DNA from: Viridibacterium sp047600765
GTDB taxonomy: Bacteria > Pseudomonadota > Gammaproteobacteria > Burkholderiales > Rhodocyclaceae
DNA length: 64,000 nucleotides
Direction: 5' to 3'
Assembly (NCBI GenBank): GCA_047600765.1
Contig: JASGKF010000002.1
Location: 248,001-312,000 of the forward strand
Shown here piece after piece: positions 18,574 to 26,033 of the stretch. The notes beneath the pieces are model-generated. The model was not told the origin of the DNA. It searched no databases and saw only the letters and a program-made list of their open reading frames with translations. Within the stretch, counting starts at the first letter, position 1. Every line of letters starts with the position of its first letter. Position numbers and translations under genes: made by a program.

Positions 18574-19215
18574 TCAGGTGTCCGGGGCTTCGTCTGCACC
18601 CCAGCGCGCCATCAGGCTGTGCGGGACTTTCAGCTGGTCAAGGATGCGTGCCACGACGAAATCTACGAGATCTTCGACAGATTGCGGGTGATGGTAGAAG
18701 CCGGGATTGGGCGGCAGGATCACGACCCCCATGCGCGACAGGCGCAGCATGTTTTCCAGGTGCAGGGTCGAAAACGGGGTTTCACGTGGCACGAGGATCA
18801 GCTTGCGGCCTTCCTTGAGGCACACGTCGGCGGCGCGCTCGATGAGGTTAGCCGACAGCCCGGCCGCCACGGCGGCCAGCGTGCCCATGGTGCAGGGGCA
18901 TATCACCATTGCGTCCGGCGGGTTGGAGCCCGAGGCCAGCGGGGCAAACCATTCCTCGCGGCCATAAACCTGCAGCTGTCCTGGCTGGGCGCCGAAGCGC
19001 TCGCTGAGCCAGGCTTGCGCCTCCTCCGGGCGAGAGGGCAGGGCAAGGTCCAGCTCCTGCCGCGCCACGATCTGCGCGACCTGCGAATACAGCACCTGCA
19101 CCCGGCAACCTGCGGCTAGCAGACAGTCAATCAAGCGCAGTCCATAGGGCATGCCCGAGGCGCCAGTCAGGGCTACGGCGATGTTTCCGGTCACAGCTGA
19201 TGTCGGCGTCGTCAT
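18574..19215 (-). CDS. ubiX: Flavin prenyltransferase UbiX
   Basis: A 213-residue flavin prenyltransferase that makes prenylated FMN, the cofactor of UbiD-type decarboxylases in ubiquinone synthesis. Signatures are LTGASGMPYG near the N-terminus, CPCTMGTLAAVAAGLSANLIER, and PRETPFSTLHLENM with the FMN/substrate-binding residues. It reads away from the secreted-enzyme genes and follows ybiT on the same strand at a distance of 93 bases. No ubiD is in the window. Confidence 0.95.
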   Translation of the reverse strand: MTTPTSAVTGNIAVALTGASGMPYGLRLIDCLLAAGCRVQVLYSQVAQIVARQELDLALPSRPEEAQAWLSERFGAQPGQLQVYGREEWFAPLASGSNPPDAMVICPCTMGTLAAVAAGLSANLIERAADVCLKEGRKLILVPRETPFSTLHLENMLRLSRMGVVILPPNPGFYHHPQSVEDLVDFVVARILDQLKVPHSLMARWGADEAPDT

Positions 19216-19602
19216 CTTGTGGATGCTACCTGAGAGGGCCCTGCAAGGAGATCGGGAGCCTCCTTGTCAGCCAATTTCCGACAAGGTGAGTGGCGATTTT
19301 CGCAATTTCGATCAGGCCGCCCTCTCCTGACTACTGCCACAGTCGACACCCGGACTGCAAAATATCAACTAATCCAAAGTGATATTGCGTCGCAGCAAAG
19401 TTCTTTGTAAGACAAATACTTACAATTAGCGCCGCAAAGTTTGAGACACCCTTGTTGGGTGTTTTTTCCTATGGCACCATGCCGCCACGATCGGATCGCA
19501 AAAAAGCGATCCTTGGCGAATTTATCGTTGTACCGGTAACAGGGCCTCGCAGCCGTTGACGGTGGCAGTACCGTCCAAAAAACCAAATCAAGGAGTGGAG
19601 TC
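19216..19602 (+). promoter_or_regulatory. Long intergenic leader of the first lipoprotein gene, with hairpins and shared box
   Basis: This 387-base AT-richer stretch has no gene I can support. It contains a hairpin with T-run (ACACCC / GGGTGT then TTTTT, 19446-19467), a second hairpin with an A-loop (GGATCGC / GCGATCC, 19493-19512) and an AGGGCCTCGCA box at 19541-19551, exactly 62 bases before the start. TCAAGGAGT at 19588-19596 is the Shine-Dalgarno region. The same box occurs at the same distance before the pectate lyase gene. The T-run hairpin could be a terminator or attenuator. Confidence 0.6.
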
Positions 19603-20496
19603 ATGCAGTTTTCTCAAAGCATCAAGGGTGCGGGCCTCAGCGTGTTGCTGGTTGTGCTGGTTGCCGCGTGTGGCGGCGGTAGTGGCGGCGGTGAAACTGC
19701 CGCCGCGGCGGCAGTTTCGTCGAGCAGCAGCTCGAAGGCGTCGTCTTCGGCTGTATCTTCTGCGGCTTCGTCGTCGAGTTCCGTGGCAAGTTCGTCGAGC
19801 AGCTCCGTGAGCTCGTCATCAAGCAGCAGTTCGTCGTCGAGCAGCTCTTCGAGCTCGAGCAGCTCGTCGTCTGCACAGACTGTTACTACGTGGGGTTTCA
19901 GTGATCCCGCTTACGACGCAGCCGACCAGACTCTTTTTACGGCCGACTACACGGCGACGGCTGATAACGGCATCAAGGCGCTTGAAACGACTACTGGTTC
20001 TACTGCTGCTGCGAACGTAGCGACGGGAGCCAGCGCAGTGACGGTTGACGGTCTGATCTTTGAGTCGTCCGCAGCTTCTGTGTTGCGTTATCGCAGCGCT
20101 GGTTCGGCTAACAACGCAACAACTGGCGCCATCTGGAATACCAACGGGTCGTTCTTCACCTCCAACTCGCCCGTTATTGCTTCAGCAACGCTGGGCACGG
20201 ACATCACAACTTTGGGCAGCATGCGTACCTGGTTGGCTGTCCCGGTGACCGCAAGTAAGGCATTTACGGTGACGGTGAGCTTTACTCCGACGAACACGAC
20301 CGCTGGTGTTCTGGCTCTGCTGGGTAGTGACAACAAGATTCTCGCGATGGTGAACACAGGTACAGCGCAGGCTGCGGCCACTCTCACCTATAACGGGGCG
20401 GCGAGTCACGCATATACCCACGTGAAGATTTTCTACAGCCGCGAGAACGTATCCAGTGGCGGTGTGAACATGACGCAGATCGTTCGTACGCAGTAA
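19603..20496 (+). CDS. Poly-serine secreted lipoprotein, non-catalytic domain
   Basis: A 297-residue predicted lipoprotein. The signal peptide ends at LVAAC with lipidated C23, followed by Gly-rich and Ala-rich stretches and a long Ser-rich linker (about residues 39-90). The remaining ~200 residues form a Thr/Ser/Ala-rich domain with no motif I recognise; it is likely beta-rich and is a possible carbohydrate-binding or pectate-lyase accessory domain. No catalytic residues are recognised. Poly-Ser linkers are common in plant-polysaccharide-degrading bacteria. The next gene is a poly-Ser pectate lyase under the same leader motif, so both probably act together at the cell surface. ATG 19603 has a strong AAGGAG site. 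Confidence 0.75.
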   Translation: MQFSQSIKGAGLSVLLVVLVAACGGGSGGGETAAAAAVSSSSSSKASSSAVSSAASSSSSVASSSSSSVSSSSSSSSSSSSSSSSSSSSSAQTVTTWGFSDPAYDAADQTLFTADYTATADNGIKALETTTGSTAAANVATGASAVTVDGLIFESSAASVLRYRSAGSANNATTGAIWNTNGSFFTSNSPVIASATLGTDITTLGSMRTWLAVPVTASKAFTVTVSFTPTNTTAGVLALLGSDNKILAMVNTGTAQAAATLTYNGAASHAYTHVKIFYSRENVSSGGVNMTQIVRTQ

Positions 20497-20534
20497 GCCG
20501 GATCTTCATCAGGGCAGAGTTCCTGATGGATGAA

Positions 20535-20560
20535 GAAGCCCCGTCCTCGGACGGGGCTTC
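20535..20560 (+). terminator. Terminator after the poly-serine lipoprotein gene
   Basis: A perfect 12-base stem GAAGCCCCGTCC / GGACGGGGCTTC with a TC centre, followed by TGCTTTT. It lies 38 bases after the stop, so the two lipoprotein genes are probably transcribed separately. Confidence 0.88.
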
Positions 20561-20599
20561 TGCTTTTCAGCGGTTAGGGGTACATTTCGCTGCTTGGCA

Positions 20600-20710
20600 A
20601 ATTTGCTGTTGATTTTGTTTTTGATGACTTTTCGCGTTTGAAGCAACAAGGGCCTCGCAAACCCTGAGGCAGGCAACTGCCCATTAAAAAAACGATTCAA
20701 GGAGTAGGAC
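20600..20710 (+). promoter_or_regulatory. Leader of the pectate lyase gene with shared AGGGCCTCGCA box
   Basis: The box AGGGCCTCGCA is at 20649-20659, 62 bases before the ATG, the same spacing as in the first lipoprotein gene. Downstream is a small stem GGCAG-GCAA-CTGCC (20669-20682), then an A-tract and TCAAGGAGT at 20697-20705. The function is unknown; a common regulator site or RNA element is possible. Confidence 0.55.
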
Positions 20711-22762
20711 ATGCTGGAAGAGAAGAAGCCGCGGCTTGCCGCGTTGGGTTGCCTGTTGCTGCTGGCAACGCTGTTGGGTGCTTGTGGTGGCGGGGGAGGC
20801 GGCGGAGGGGGTGGAAGTGGCGCTGGTACTGCTGGCAGCACTTCTTCAGCCAGCAGTGTCTCGAGCGCTTCGTCGGTGGCATCGTCTTCCGTGGCATCGA
20901 GTACGGCCAGTTCGTCCTCGTCGTCGTCGGCAAGTGCTACCGGCGTGGAGTTTTTTGCAGAAACCTTTGACACCGCCACCACCAGCACGCTGCTCACCAC
21001 GGGCTATCGCAGCCTGAGCACGGTGGCTTCTCAGCCCATGTTCATCAACAAGTCAGGCACGATCACGGTCAGCAGTGGAGCGGCGGTGCTTGACGGTGCG
21101 CGCATGATGATCGGCGCGCTTGGTAGCGCTGATACAACGGGTAGTACTACCCCGGGTGGCGAGCTTGACCTCAGCAAGCCCTACACCATCCTCATTGACA
21201 TCGCTTCTGTCAGCGGCACTTCGACCAAGGCCTTCCAGGTCTATGTCGACAACAACACCACCAGCTCCAGCGCTTCGCCACGCGGCTCTGACTCGAAGAT
21301 CTACAGCAGCACGATTTCGCTGTTGAGTGCGAACAGCACCATCGCCATTTCTGATTCGGTGGGCTCCAATGCATCCTTCATCACCCTGCGTACCGAAGCC
21401 GGTGCTGTGGTTGGCATCAACTCTATCCGGATTGTGTATGGCACTGTCAGCGCGAGCTCCAGTTCAAGCTCCAGCTCCAGTTCGGTTTCCAGCGCCACCA
21501 GCAGCACAAGCTCTTCGGTAACGTCTTCGTCATCGTCGTCGTCCGCCACCAGCTCAGTGGCGTCGTCGACTTCCGCTTCGATTGGCTCCGGCAGCATCGC
21601 CGTCGCTGCGACGCAATCGACCATGGCGGGCGGTTTTGCGAGCCCTGCTGCGGGCGGCCTGCCGGTGTACAACGCCAGCGGCCAGATCTCTGGCAGTACG
21701 TTGGCTGGCGCACGCGTCAAGTACGCCGGAAACCTGGCGGACATGAACAACATCATTGCCGCCGCGCGGATCAACGACTCTGGCAAGAAGGTGACCACAG
21801 GCGCGTATCCACTGCTGATCGTCTATAGCGGCAATGAAGACACGCTGATCGCCCAGATCGTCAAGGATCACACCAAGGATGCCAGCGGTAACTGCACGCC
21901 GCACTGGAACGACGCCTATCGCGAAGTGTCGCTGAAGGACTACACCGCCGGCATCACCATTGTCGGTACCGATGGTTCTTCTGCCAACTTCGGCATCACC
22001 ATCGTCAACTCCGGCAACGTGATCATCCGCAACATGAAGATTGGCGCACTGGGCGGGGCCAACAACGATGCAGACATGATCCGCATCGACAATTCTCCGA
22101 ACGTGTGGATCGATCACAACGAGCTGTTTGCGGTGAACAACGAGTGCAATGGCTCGCCTGACGGCGACCTGACTTTCGAGTCGGCGATCGACATCAAGAA
22201 GGACTCGAAGAACATCACTATCTCGTATAACTACATCCACGACAGCAAGAAGGTCGGCCTGGATGGCCACACGCAGAGTGGCGGTACGACCGACTACTAC
22301 CGCACCATCACCTTCCACCACAACTACTACTACAACGTGAACGGCCGCTTGCCACTGCAGCGTGGCGGTGCGATCCATGTCTACAACAACCTGTATGACA
22401 AGATCACCGAGTCGGGCATCAATGTGCGCGCGGGTGGTACGGCACTGATCGAAAGCAACTGGTTCCAGAACTCGGTGAACCCGGTCACCTGCCGTTACGA
22501 CACCACGGGTTGTGGCACATGGGATCTGCGGAACAACAACGTCACTTCTTCGGCGGATAACACCACGTACAACATTACGTGGACCAGTGCAGGTGGCACG
22601 GCTCCCAATCTGGGGGTGAATGCGGACACCTGGACGACTACCGGAGCTTTTAGTGGGACGCTGAGCTACACCTACACGCCGGCAACGGCGCTGTGTGTGA
22701 AGAACAGCATCGCCTCGGTGGCGGGCGTGGGCAAGGGCTTCGCAGCACTCAGCTGCCCTTGA
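20711..22762 (+). CDS. Secreted pectate lyase (PL1) lipoprotein with poly-serine linkers
   Basis: A 683-residue secreted lipoprotein. The signal ends LLGAC (C25), followed by Gly-rich and Ser-rich linkers. An N-terminal beta-rich domain (about residues 78-245, from GVEFFAETF to IRIVYGTV) is followed by a second Ser linker and the pectate lyase catalytic domain (about 295-683). Family motifs include VWIDHNEL, DSKKVGLDGHT, TFHHNYYYNVNGRLPLQRGGAIHVYNN, where R in GRLPLQR matches the catalytic Arg region, and GINVRAGG. The enzyme cleaves polygalacturonate by beta-elimination. It is flanked by its own terminator. Confidence 0.93.
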   Translation: MLEEKKPRLAALGCLLLLATLLGACGGGGGGGGGGSGAGTAGSTSSASSVSSASSVASSSVASSTASSSSSSSASATGVEFFAETFDTATTSTLLTTGYRSLSTVASQPMFINKSGTITVSSGAAVLDGARMMIGALGSADTTGSTTPGGELDLSKPYTILIDIASVSGTSTKAFQVYVDNNTTSSSASPRGSDSKIYSSTISLLSANSTIAISDSVGSNASFITLRTEAGAVVGINSIRIVYGTVSASSSSSSSSSSVSSATSSTSSSVTSSSSSSSATSSVASSTSASIGSGSIAVAATQSTMAGGFASPAAGGLPVYNASGQISGSTLAGARVKYAGNLADMNNIIAAARINDSGKKVTTGAYPLLIVYSGNEDTLIAQIVKDHTKDASGNCTPHWNDAYREVSLKDYTAGITIVGTDGSSANFGITIVNSGNVIIRNMKIGALGGANNDADMIRIDNSPNVWIDHNELFAVNNECNGSPDGDLTFESAIDIKKDSKNITISYNYIHDSKKVGLDGHTQSGGTTDYYRTITFHHNYYYNVNGRLPLQRGGAIHVYNNLYDKITESGINVRAGGTALIESNWFQNSVNPVTCRYDTTGCGTWDLRNNNVTSSADNTTYNITWTSAGGTAPNLGVNADTWTTTGAFSGTLSYTYTPATALCVKNSIASVAGVGKGFAALSCP

Positions 22763-22785
22763 TCTGACGCACCGCTGTAAAAAAA

Positions 22786-22807
22786 CGGGCCGCCCTTGGG
22801 CGGCCCG
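22786..22807. terminator. Bidirectional terminator after the pectate lyase gene
   Basis: The stem CGGGCCGCCC / GGGCGGCCCG has a TT loop, and is preceded by an A-run and followed by TTTTTTT. It lies between convergent genes and works in both directions. Confidence 0.93.
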
Positions 22808-22826
22808 TTTTTTTGTCGCGCCGGCT

Positions 22827-23345
22827 TTAGCCCGGTCGGTGCTGGGTGCCGTTGCGCAAACCGTGGTGGCGGGTGTGGAAGTCGATCCACACCACGTCGG
22901 CCTGTTCGGTAGGCGGTGGCAGGTGGTCGCGTTCGAGGCGGGCGGCGAGGAACAGCCGACCCATCATGGTCTGGCGCCAGGCTTCGCCCCCAAACAGGTG
23001 GTAGAAGCGGGTTTTCTGCAGCTGCGCATTGGCGAGCAGGTGGATGGCTTCACGCGGCGCGAGCGCCACGACGGAGGCGAGTGTCAGGCGCTGGCTGACT
23101 TCGGTGTCCAGTGCTTCGTAGAAAGCTTCGGTCTGCGTCTCGCTGAGCGAGTGGTAGTAGTTGAACCACTCGTCTTTGCGCACGAGCAGGTTGTCGGTCT
23201 CGGGCTTGCTGAGCCAGTAGAGGTTCCAGGCCTGGGTGTCGCCCTGGTCCTGCATGATGCGGAAGACGCAGCGTTGCGCGCCAGGAATGGCGTAGTACTC
23301 CGGCGTCAGCGGTGCATACATCGGGATGCCGTTCCACAGGACCAT
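22827..23345 (-). CDS. Hypothetical protein, not recognised
   Basis: A 172-residue soluble protein starting MVLWNGIPMYAPL. It is rich in charged and aromatic residues (NLYWLSKPETDNLLV, EWFNYYHSLSE) with no signal peptide or membrane helix. I do not recognise the family, and no catalytic motif is visible. It converges on the pectate lyase terminator and lies 253 bases from the feo cluster's last gene, so it is probably transcribed alone. The gene has the same codon style as its neighbours, which supports it as real. Confidence 0.6.
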   Translation of the reverse strand: MVLWNGIPMYAPLTPEYYAIPGAQRCVFRIMQDQGDTQAWNLYWLSKPETDNLLVRKDEWFNYYHSLSETQTEAFYEALDTEVSQRLTLASVVALAPREAIHLLANAQLQKTRFYHLFGGEAWRQTMMGRLFLAARLERDHLPPPTEQADVVWIDFHTRHHGLRNGTQHRPG

Positions 23346-23598
23346 GATCTTCAGCCTCTTGAATGCAGCGAAATACGCTGCTCATGGGGGTTATATCGAC
23401 GGTTCGGTGATGCCCTTGAGTCGTCGTGCGGCTGAAGCCCTTGTCAGAAAGTGGCTGATGCCGCGCGCTTGCTTGCCCGGAAGGCTGTTTTGGGCCGGTG
23501 GGCAAGGGAACCTTAGAGGATGTGCCGACGTTTTGCTGAGCAGACCGCCCGATTGGCCACGGCACGGGGGCCTGAGGCTGCCGTTGCGCGCGCGCCGG
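23346..23598. other. Intergenic 253 bases with no feature seen
   Basis: The gap between the feo locus end and the unrecognised gene. I see only a short inverted repeat GCAGCG/CGCTGC around 23365-23381 and no convincing ORF, terminator or promoter. Confidence 0.5.
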
Positions 23599-23832
23599 TC
23601 AGGCCTGATCTTGCCCAGACGGATGCCGGATCAGCGCTACAGGCTTGTCGGTGGGCGCTGTCGCGCAAGTCCCGCAGCTGTCGTGGCAACTGCTGCAGGC
23701 GCTGTCGCCGGGCTGGCTGGCGCGGCGGAACAGGCCGGGAGCGAGATGACGCGCCAGTTGCCAGATCGCCAGCAGCACGATGAGGCCGACCAGCACTGGC
23801 TCGACGAGGCTGTAGATAGCCGCCGTATTCAT
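23599..23832 (-). CDS. Small Cys-rich membrane protein downstream of feoB
   Basis: A 77-residue protein with one membrane helix (LVEPVLVGLIVLLAIWQLA) and a C-terminal part rich in Cys (CSSCHDSCGTC). It overlaps the feoB stop codon by four bases (ATGA). The position and Cys pattern resemble the small FeoB-associated proteins of some bacteria, possibly regulating or binding iron, but it lacks the winged-helix form of FeoC. Function is inferred from context only. Confidence 0.7.
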   Translation of the reverse strand: MNTAAIYSLVEPVLVGLIVLLAIWQLARHLAPGLFRRASQPGDSACSSCHDSCGTCATAPTDKPVALIRHPSGQDQA

Positions 23833-25667
23833 GACAGCCAGCCTCCCAGCAGGTTGGCGAACCAGGCGGCCAGCCAGGCGAGACCGAACAGGTAGGCAGT
23901 GGCGACGCCGACGACACGCCAGGAGCCCGTCTCGCGGCGCATCACGGCCAGCGTCGACAGGCATTGCGGCGCGTAGATGTACCAGGCCATCAGGGCCAGC
24001 CCGGTACCCAGCGACCACTGCGCGCCCAGCAGGGGCAACAGGGCTGCACTGGCAGCGTCCTGCCCGCCTTCGATGGCATATACCGTGGCGAGCCCGCTGA
24101 CGGCGACTTCGCGTGCGGCGAGCCCGGGAATCAGGGCCACGCAGATCTGCCAGTTGAAGCCCAGCGGGGCGAACAGGGCCTGCATGCTGCGCCCGATGTG
24201 GCCGGCATAGCTGTACTCGACGGCTGTGCCGGCCCAGTCTGCGGGCGGAGTCGGGAAGCTGGCGAGGAACCACAGCAGTACCGACAGCGCGAGGATGATG
24301 CCGCCGACGCGCTTGATGAAGATGAGTGCGCGTTCAAGCAGGCCGATGGCGATGTTGCGCGGGTTGGGCAGGCGCCACGAGGGCAGCTCCAGCAGCAGCG
24401 CCGCACCATGCTGTTCGCGGCGCACCAGCTTGACGACCAGCGCAACCAGCAGGGCGCTGAGAATGCCGGCGAGATAAAGCCCGAACAGCACTAGGCCTTG
24501 CAGGTTCAGCACGCCCAGCACTGTTCGCTCCGGCACGAAGGCGCCAATCAGCAGGGCATAGACGGGCAGGCGTGCCGAGCAGGTCATCAGCGGCGCGACG
24601 AGGATGGTGATCAGGCGGTCGCCCGGGTGCGGGATGCTGCGCGTGGCCATGATGCCGGGGATCGCGCAGGCGAAGCTCGACAGCAGCGGAATGAAGGCGC
24701 GGCCAGAGAGGCCGGAGGCCAGCATCACGCGGTCGAGCAGGAAGGCGGCGCGTGGCAGGTAGCCCGATTCTTCCAGGCACAGGATGAACAGGAACAGCAG
24801 CAGGATCTGCGGCAGGAAGACCAGCACGCCGCCGGTGCCGGCAATGATGCCGTCGACCAGCAGGCTCTTCAGCATGCCCGCTGGCAGGTGTGTGCCAAGC
24901 AACTCGCCCAGCCAGGCGACGCTGGCCTCGATGCCGTCCTGGAACGGCGCGGCCCAGCTGAACACGGCCTGGAAGACGAGGAACATGACGGCGGCAAGGA
25001 CGAGGGGGCCGGCGACAGGGTGCAGGGCCCAGCGATCCAGCGTGTCGTCGATCAGCGCCGTGCGGCGCGGCACGCTGACAGCCGCGCTCAGCAAGGCGTT
25101 GACGCGTGCGTGCAGGTCGGCGTCCGCTGCCAGTGCTGGGGGCGGTGGCGGCAGAGTGGTGTCCAGCGCGGCGCAGAGCGCTTCGGCCCCTTGCTTGCTG
25201 ATGGCCACGGTTTCGATCACGGGCAGGCCCAGCTCGCGCGCCAGGGTCTCGCGGTCGATGACGATGCCGCGTTGGCGGGCCGTGTCCATCATGTTGAGCG
25301 CCACGATCATGGGGCGGCCGAGGCGGCTCAGCTCCAGCACGAAGCGCAGGTGCAGGCGCAGGTTGGTCGCGTTGACCACGGCGACGATCAGGTCTGGCCG
25401 CGCCGTGTCGCTGCGCGTGCCCAGCACCACGTCGCGCGTCACCGCTTCATCCGGGCTGGTGGCGGTGAGGCTGTAGGCGCCGGGCAGGTCGAGCACACTG
25501 ACTTCGCGGCCCGATGGCAGGGTGAAGCGGCCTTCCTTGCGTTCCACCGTCACGCCGGCGTAGTTGGCGACTTTCTGTCGCGCACCGGTGAGGCGGTTGA
25601 AGAGGGCGGTCTTGCCGCAGTTGGGGTTGCCCAGCAGGGCCAGGCGCAAGGGTGCGGTGGTGCTCAT
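23829..25667 (-). CDS. feoB: Ferrous iron transporter FeoB
   Basis: A 612-residue polytopic inner-membrane protein. The G domain has G1 GNPNCGKT (residues 13-20), G3 DLPG and G4 NMMD. The membrane part has the typical gate motifs SFACAIPGIMATRS and TCSARLPVYALL. It imports Fe2+ across the inner membrane with GTP hydrolysis. It is shorter than the ~770 residues of E. coli FeoB. Start and feoA stop overlap by four bases, so the pair is translationally coupled. A Fur-box-like palindrome upstream of feoA suggests iron control. Confidence 0.95.
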   Translation of the reverse strand: MSTTAPLRLALLGNPNCGKTALFNRLTGARQKVANYAGVTVERKEGRFTLPSGREVSVLDLPGAYSLTATSPDEAVTRDVVLGTRSDTARPDLIVAVVNATNLRLHLRFVLELSRLGRPMIVALNMMDTARQRGIVIDRETLARELGLPVIETVAISKQGAEALCAALDTTLPPPPPALAADADLHARVNALLSAAVSVPRRTALIDDTLDRWALHPVAGPLVLAAVMFLVFQAVFSWAAPFQDGIEASVAWLGELLGTHLPAGMLKSLLVDGIIAGTGGVLVFLPQILLLFLFILCLEESGYLPRAAFLLDRVMLASGLSGRAFIPLLSSFACAIPGIMATRSIPHPGDRLITILVAPLMTCSARLPVYALLIGAFVPERTVLGVLNLQGLVLFGLYLAGILSALLVALVVKLVRREQHGAALLLELPSWRLPNPRNIAIGLLERALIFIKRVGGIILALSVLLWFLASFPTPPADWAGTAVEYSYAGHIGRSMQALFAPLGFNWQICVALIPGLAAREVAVSGLATVYAIEGGQDAASAALLPLLGAQWSLGTGLALMAWYIYAPQCLSTLAVMRRETGSWRVVGVATAYLFGLAWLAAWFANLLGGWLS

Positions 25668-25945
25668 GCCGCAGGCAGGCTGATGCGCACGCGGGCCGCT
25701 TCCGAACGGCGCAGGGCAAAGCGCGTGAAGCCGATCTGCACGGCCAGCGTGGCGTGTTCGCGCTGGCCGAACAAACGGCCCAGCAGGCTGGGCGAGGTGG
25801 CCAGCACGCTGACGGCTTCGCCCGGCACGAAGCCGAGTTCGCGCAGGCGTGCGGCAATGGGATCCTGGGCGGGGGGCGTGTCCGGCAAGGCCTCGACGGA
25901 CTCTACGATGGCGGAGCGACCGCGGGGGAGCATCGACAGATTCAT
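25664..25945 (-). CDS. feoA: Ferrous iron transport accessory protein FeoA
   Basis: A 93-residue SH3-like FeoA protein, with RLRELGFVPGEAVSVL and a following beta-rich part. It is thought to support FeoB activity on the cytoplasmic side. It is the first gene of feoA-feoB-small membrane protein and starts at ATG 25945, 11 bases downstream of the Fur-box-like palindrome. Confidence 0.92.
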   Translation of the reverse strand: MNLSMLPRGRSAIVESVEALPDTPPAQDPIAARLRELGFVPGEAVSVLATSPSLLGRLFGQREHATLAVQIGFTRFALRRSEAARVRISLPAA

Positions 25946-25955
25946 GAGGGCGGCT

Positions 25956-25980
25956 ATAAACGAGAATTGTTCTTGTTTAT
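25956..25980 (-). promoter_or_regulatory. Fur box-like palindrome upstream of feoA
   Basis: A near-perfect 25-base inverted repeat: ATAAAC.AGAA on one side and TTCT.GTTTAT on the other, around a short centre. It resembles Fur boxes of the GAGAATNATTCTC type. Its position just upstream of feoA fits repression by Fe-Fur. Confidence 0.75.
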
Positions 25981-26033
25981 ATACCCGGGCCGGGCGCCCC
26001 GCAAGTTGTCGGACATCAAGTCCGGGAGCGGAT

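Noticed and set aside
16978..19119. Plus-strand frame across ybiT and ubiX
   Set aside because: Antisense to two conserved genes, with no family similarity.
19443..19602. Known riboswitch (c-di-GMP, cobalamin) before the lipoprotein gene
   Set aside because: The conserved cores of these riboswitches are not present; only generic hairpins and a short shared box are seen.
21301..21798. Minus-strand open frames opposite the poly-serine linkers, acidic or Leu-rich
   Set aside because: They arise from reading the repetitive serine codons backwards and show only low-complexity repeats.
23326..23895. Plus-strand frame of 189 codons over the feoB end
   Set aside because: It has no motif and crosses the coding ends of the feo genes.
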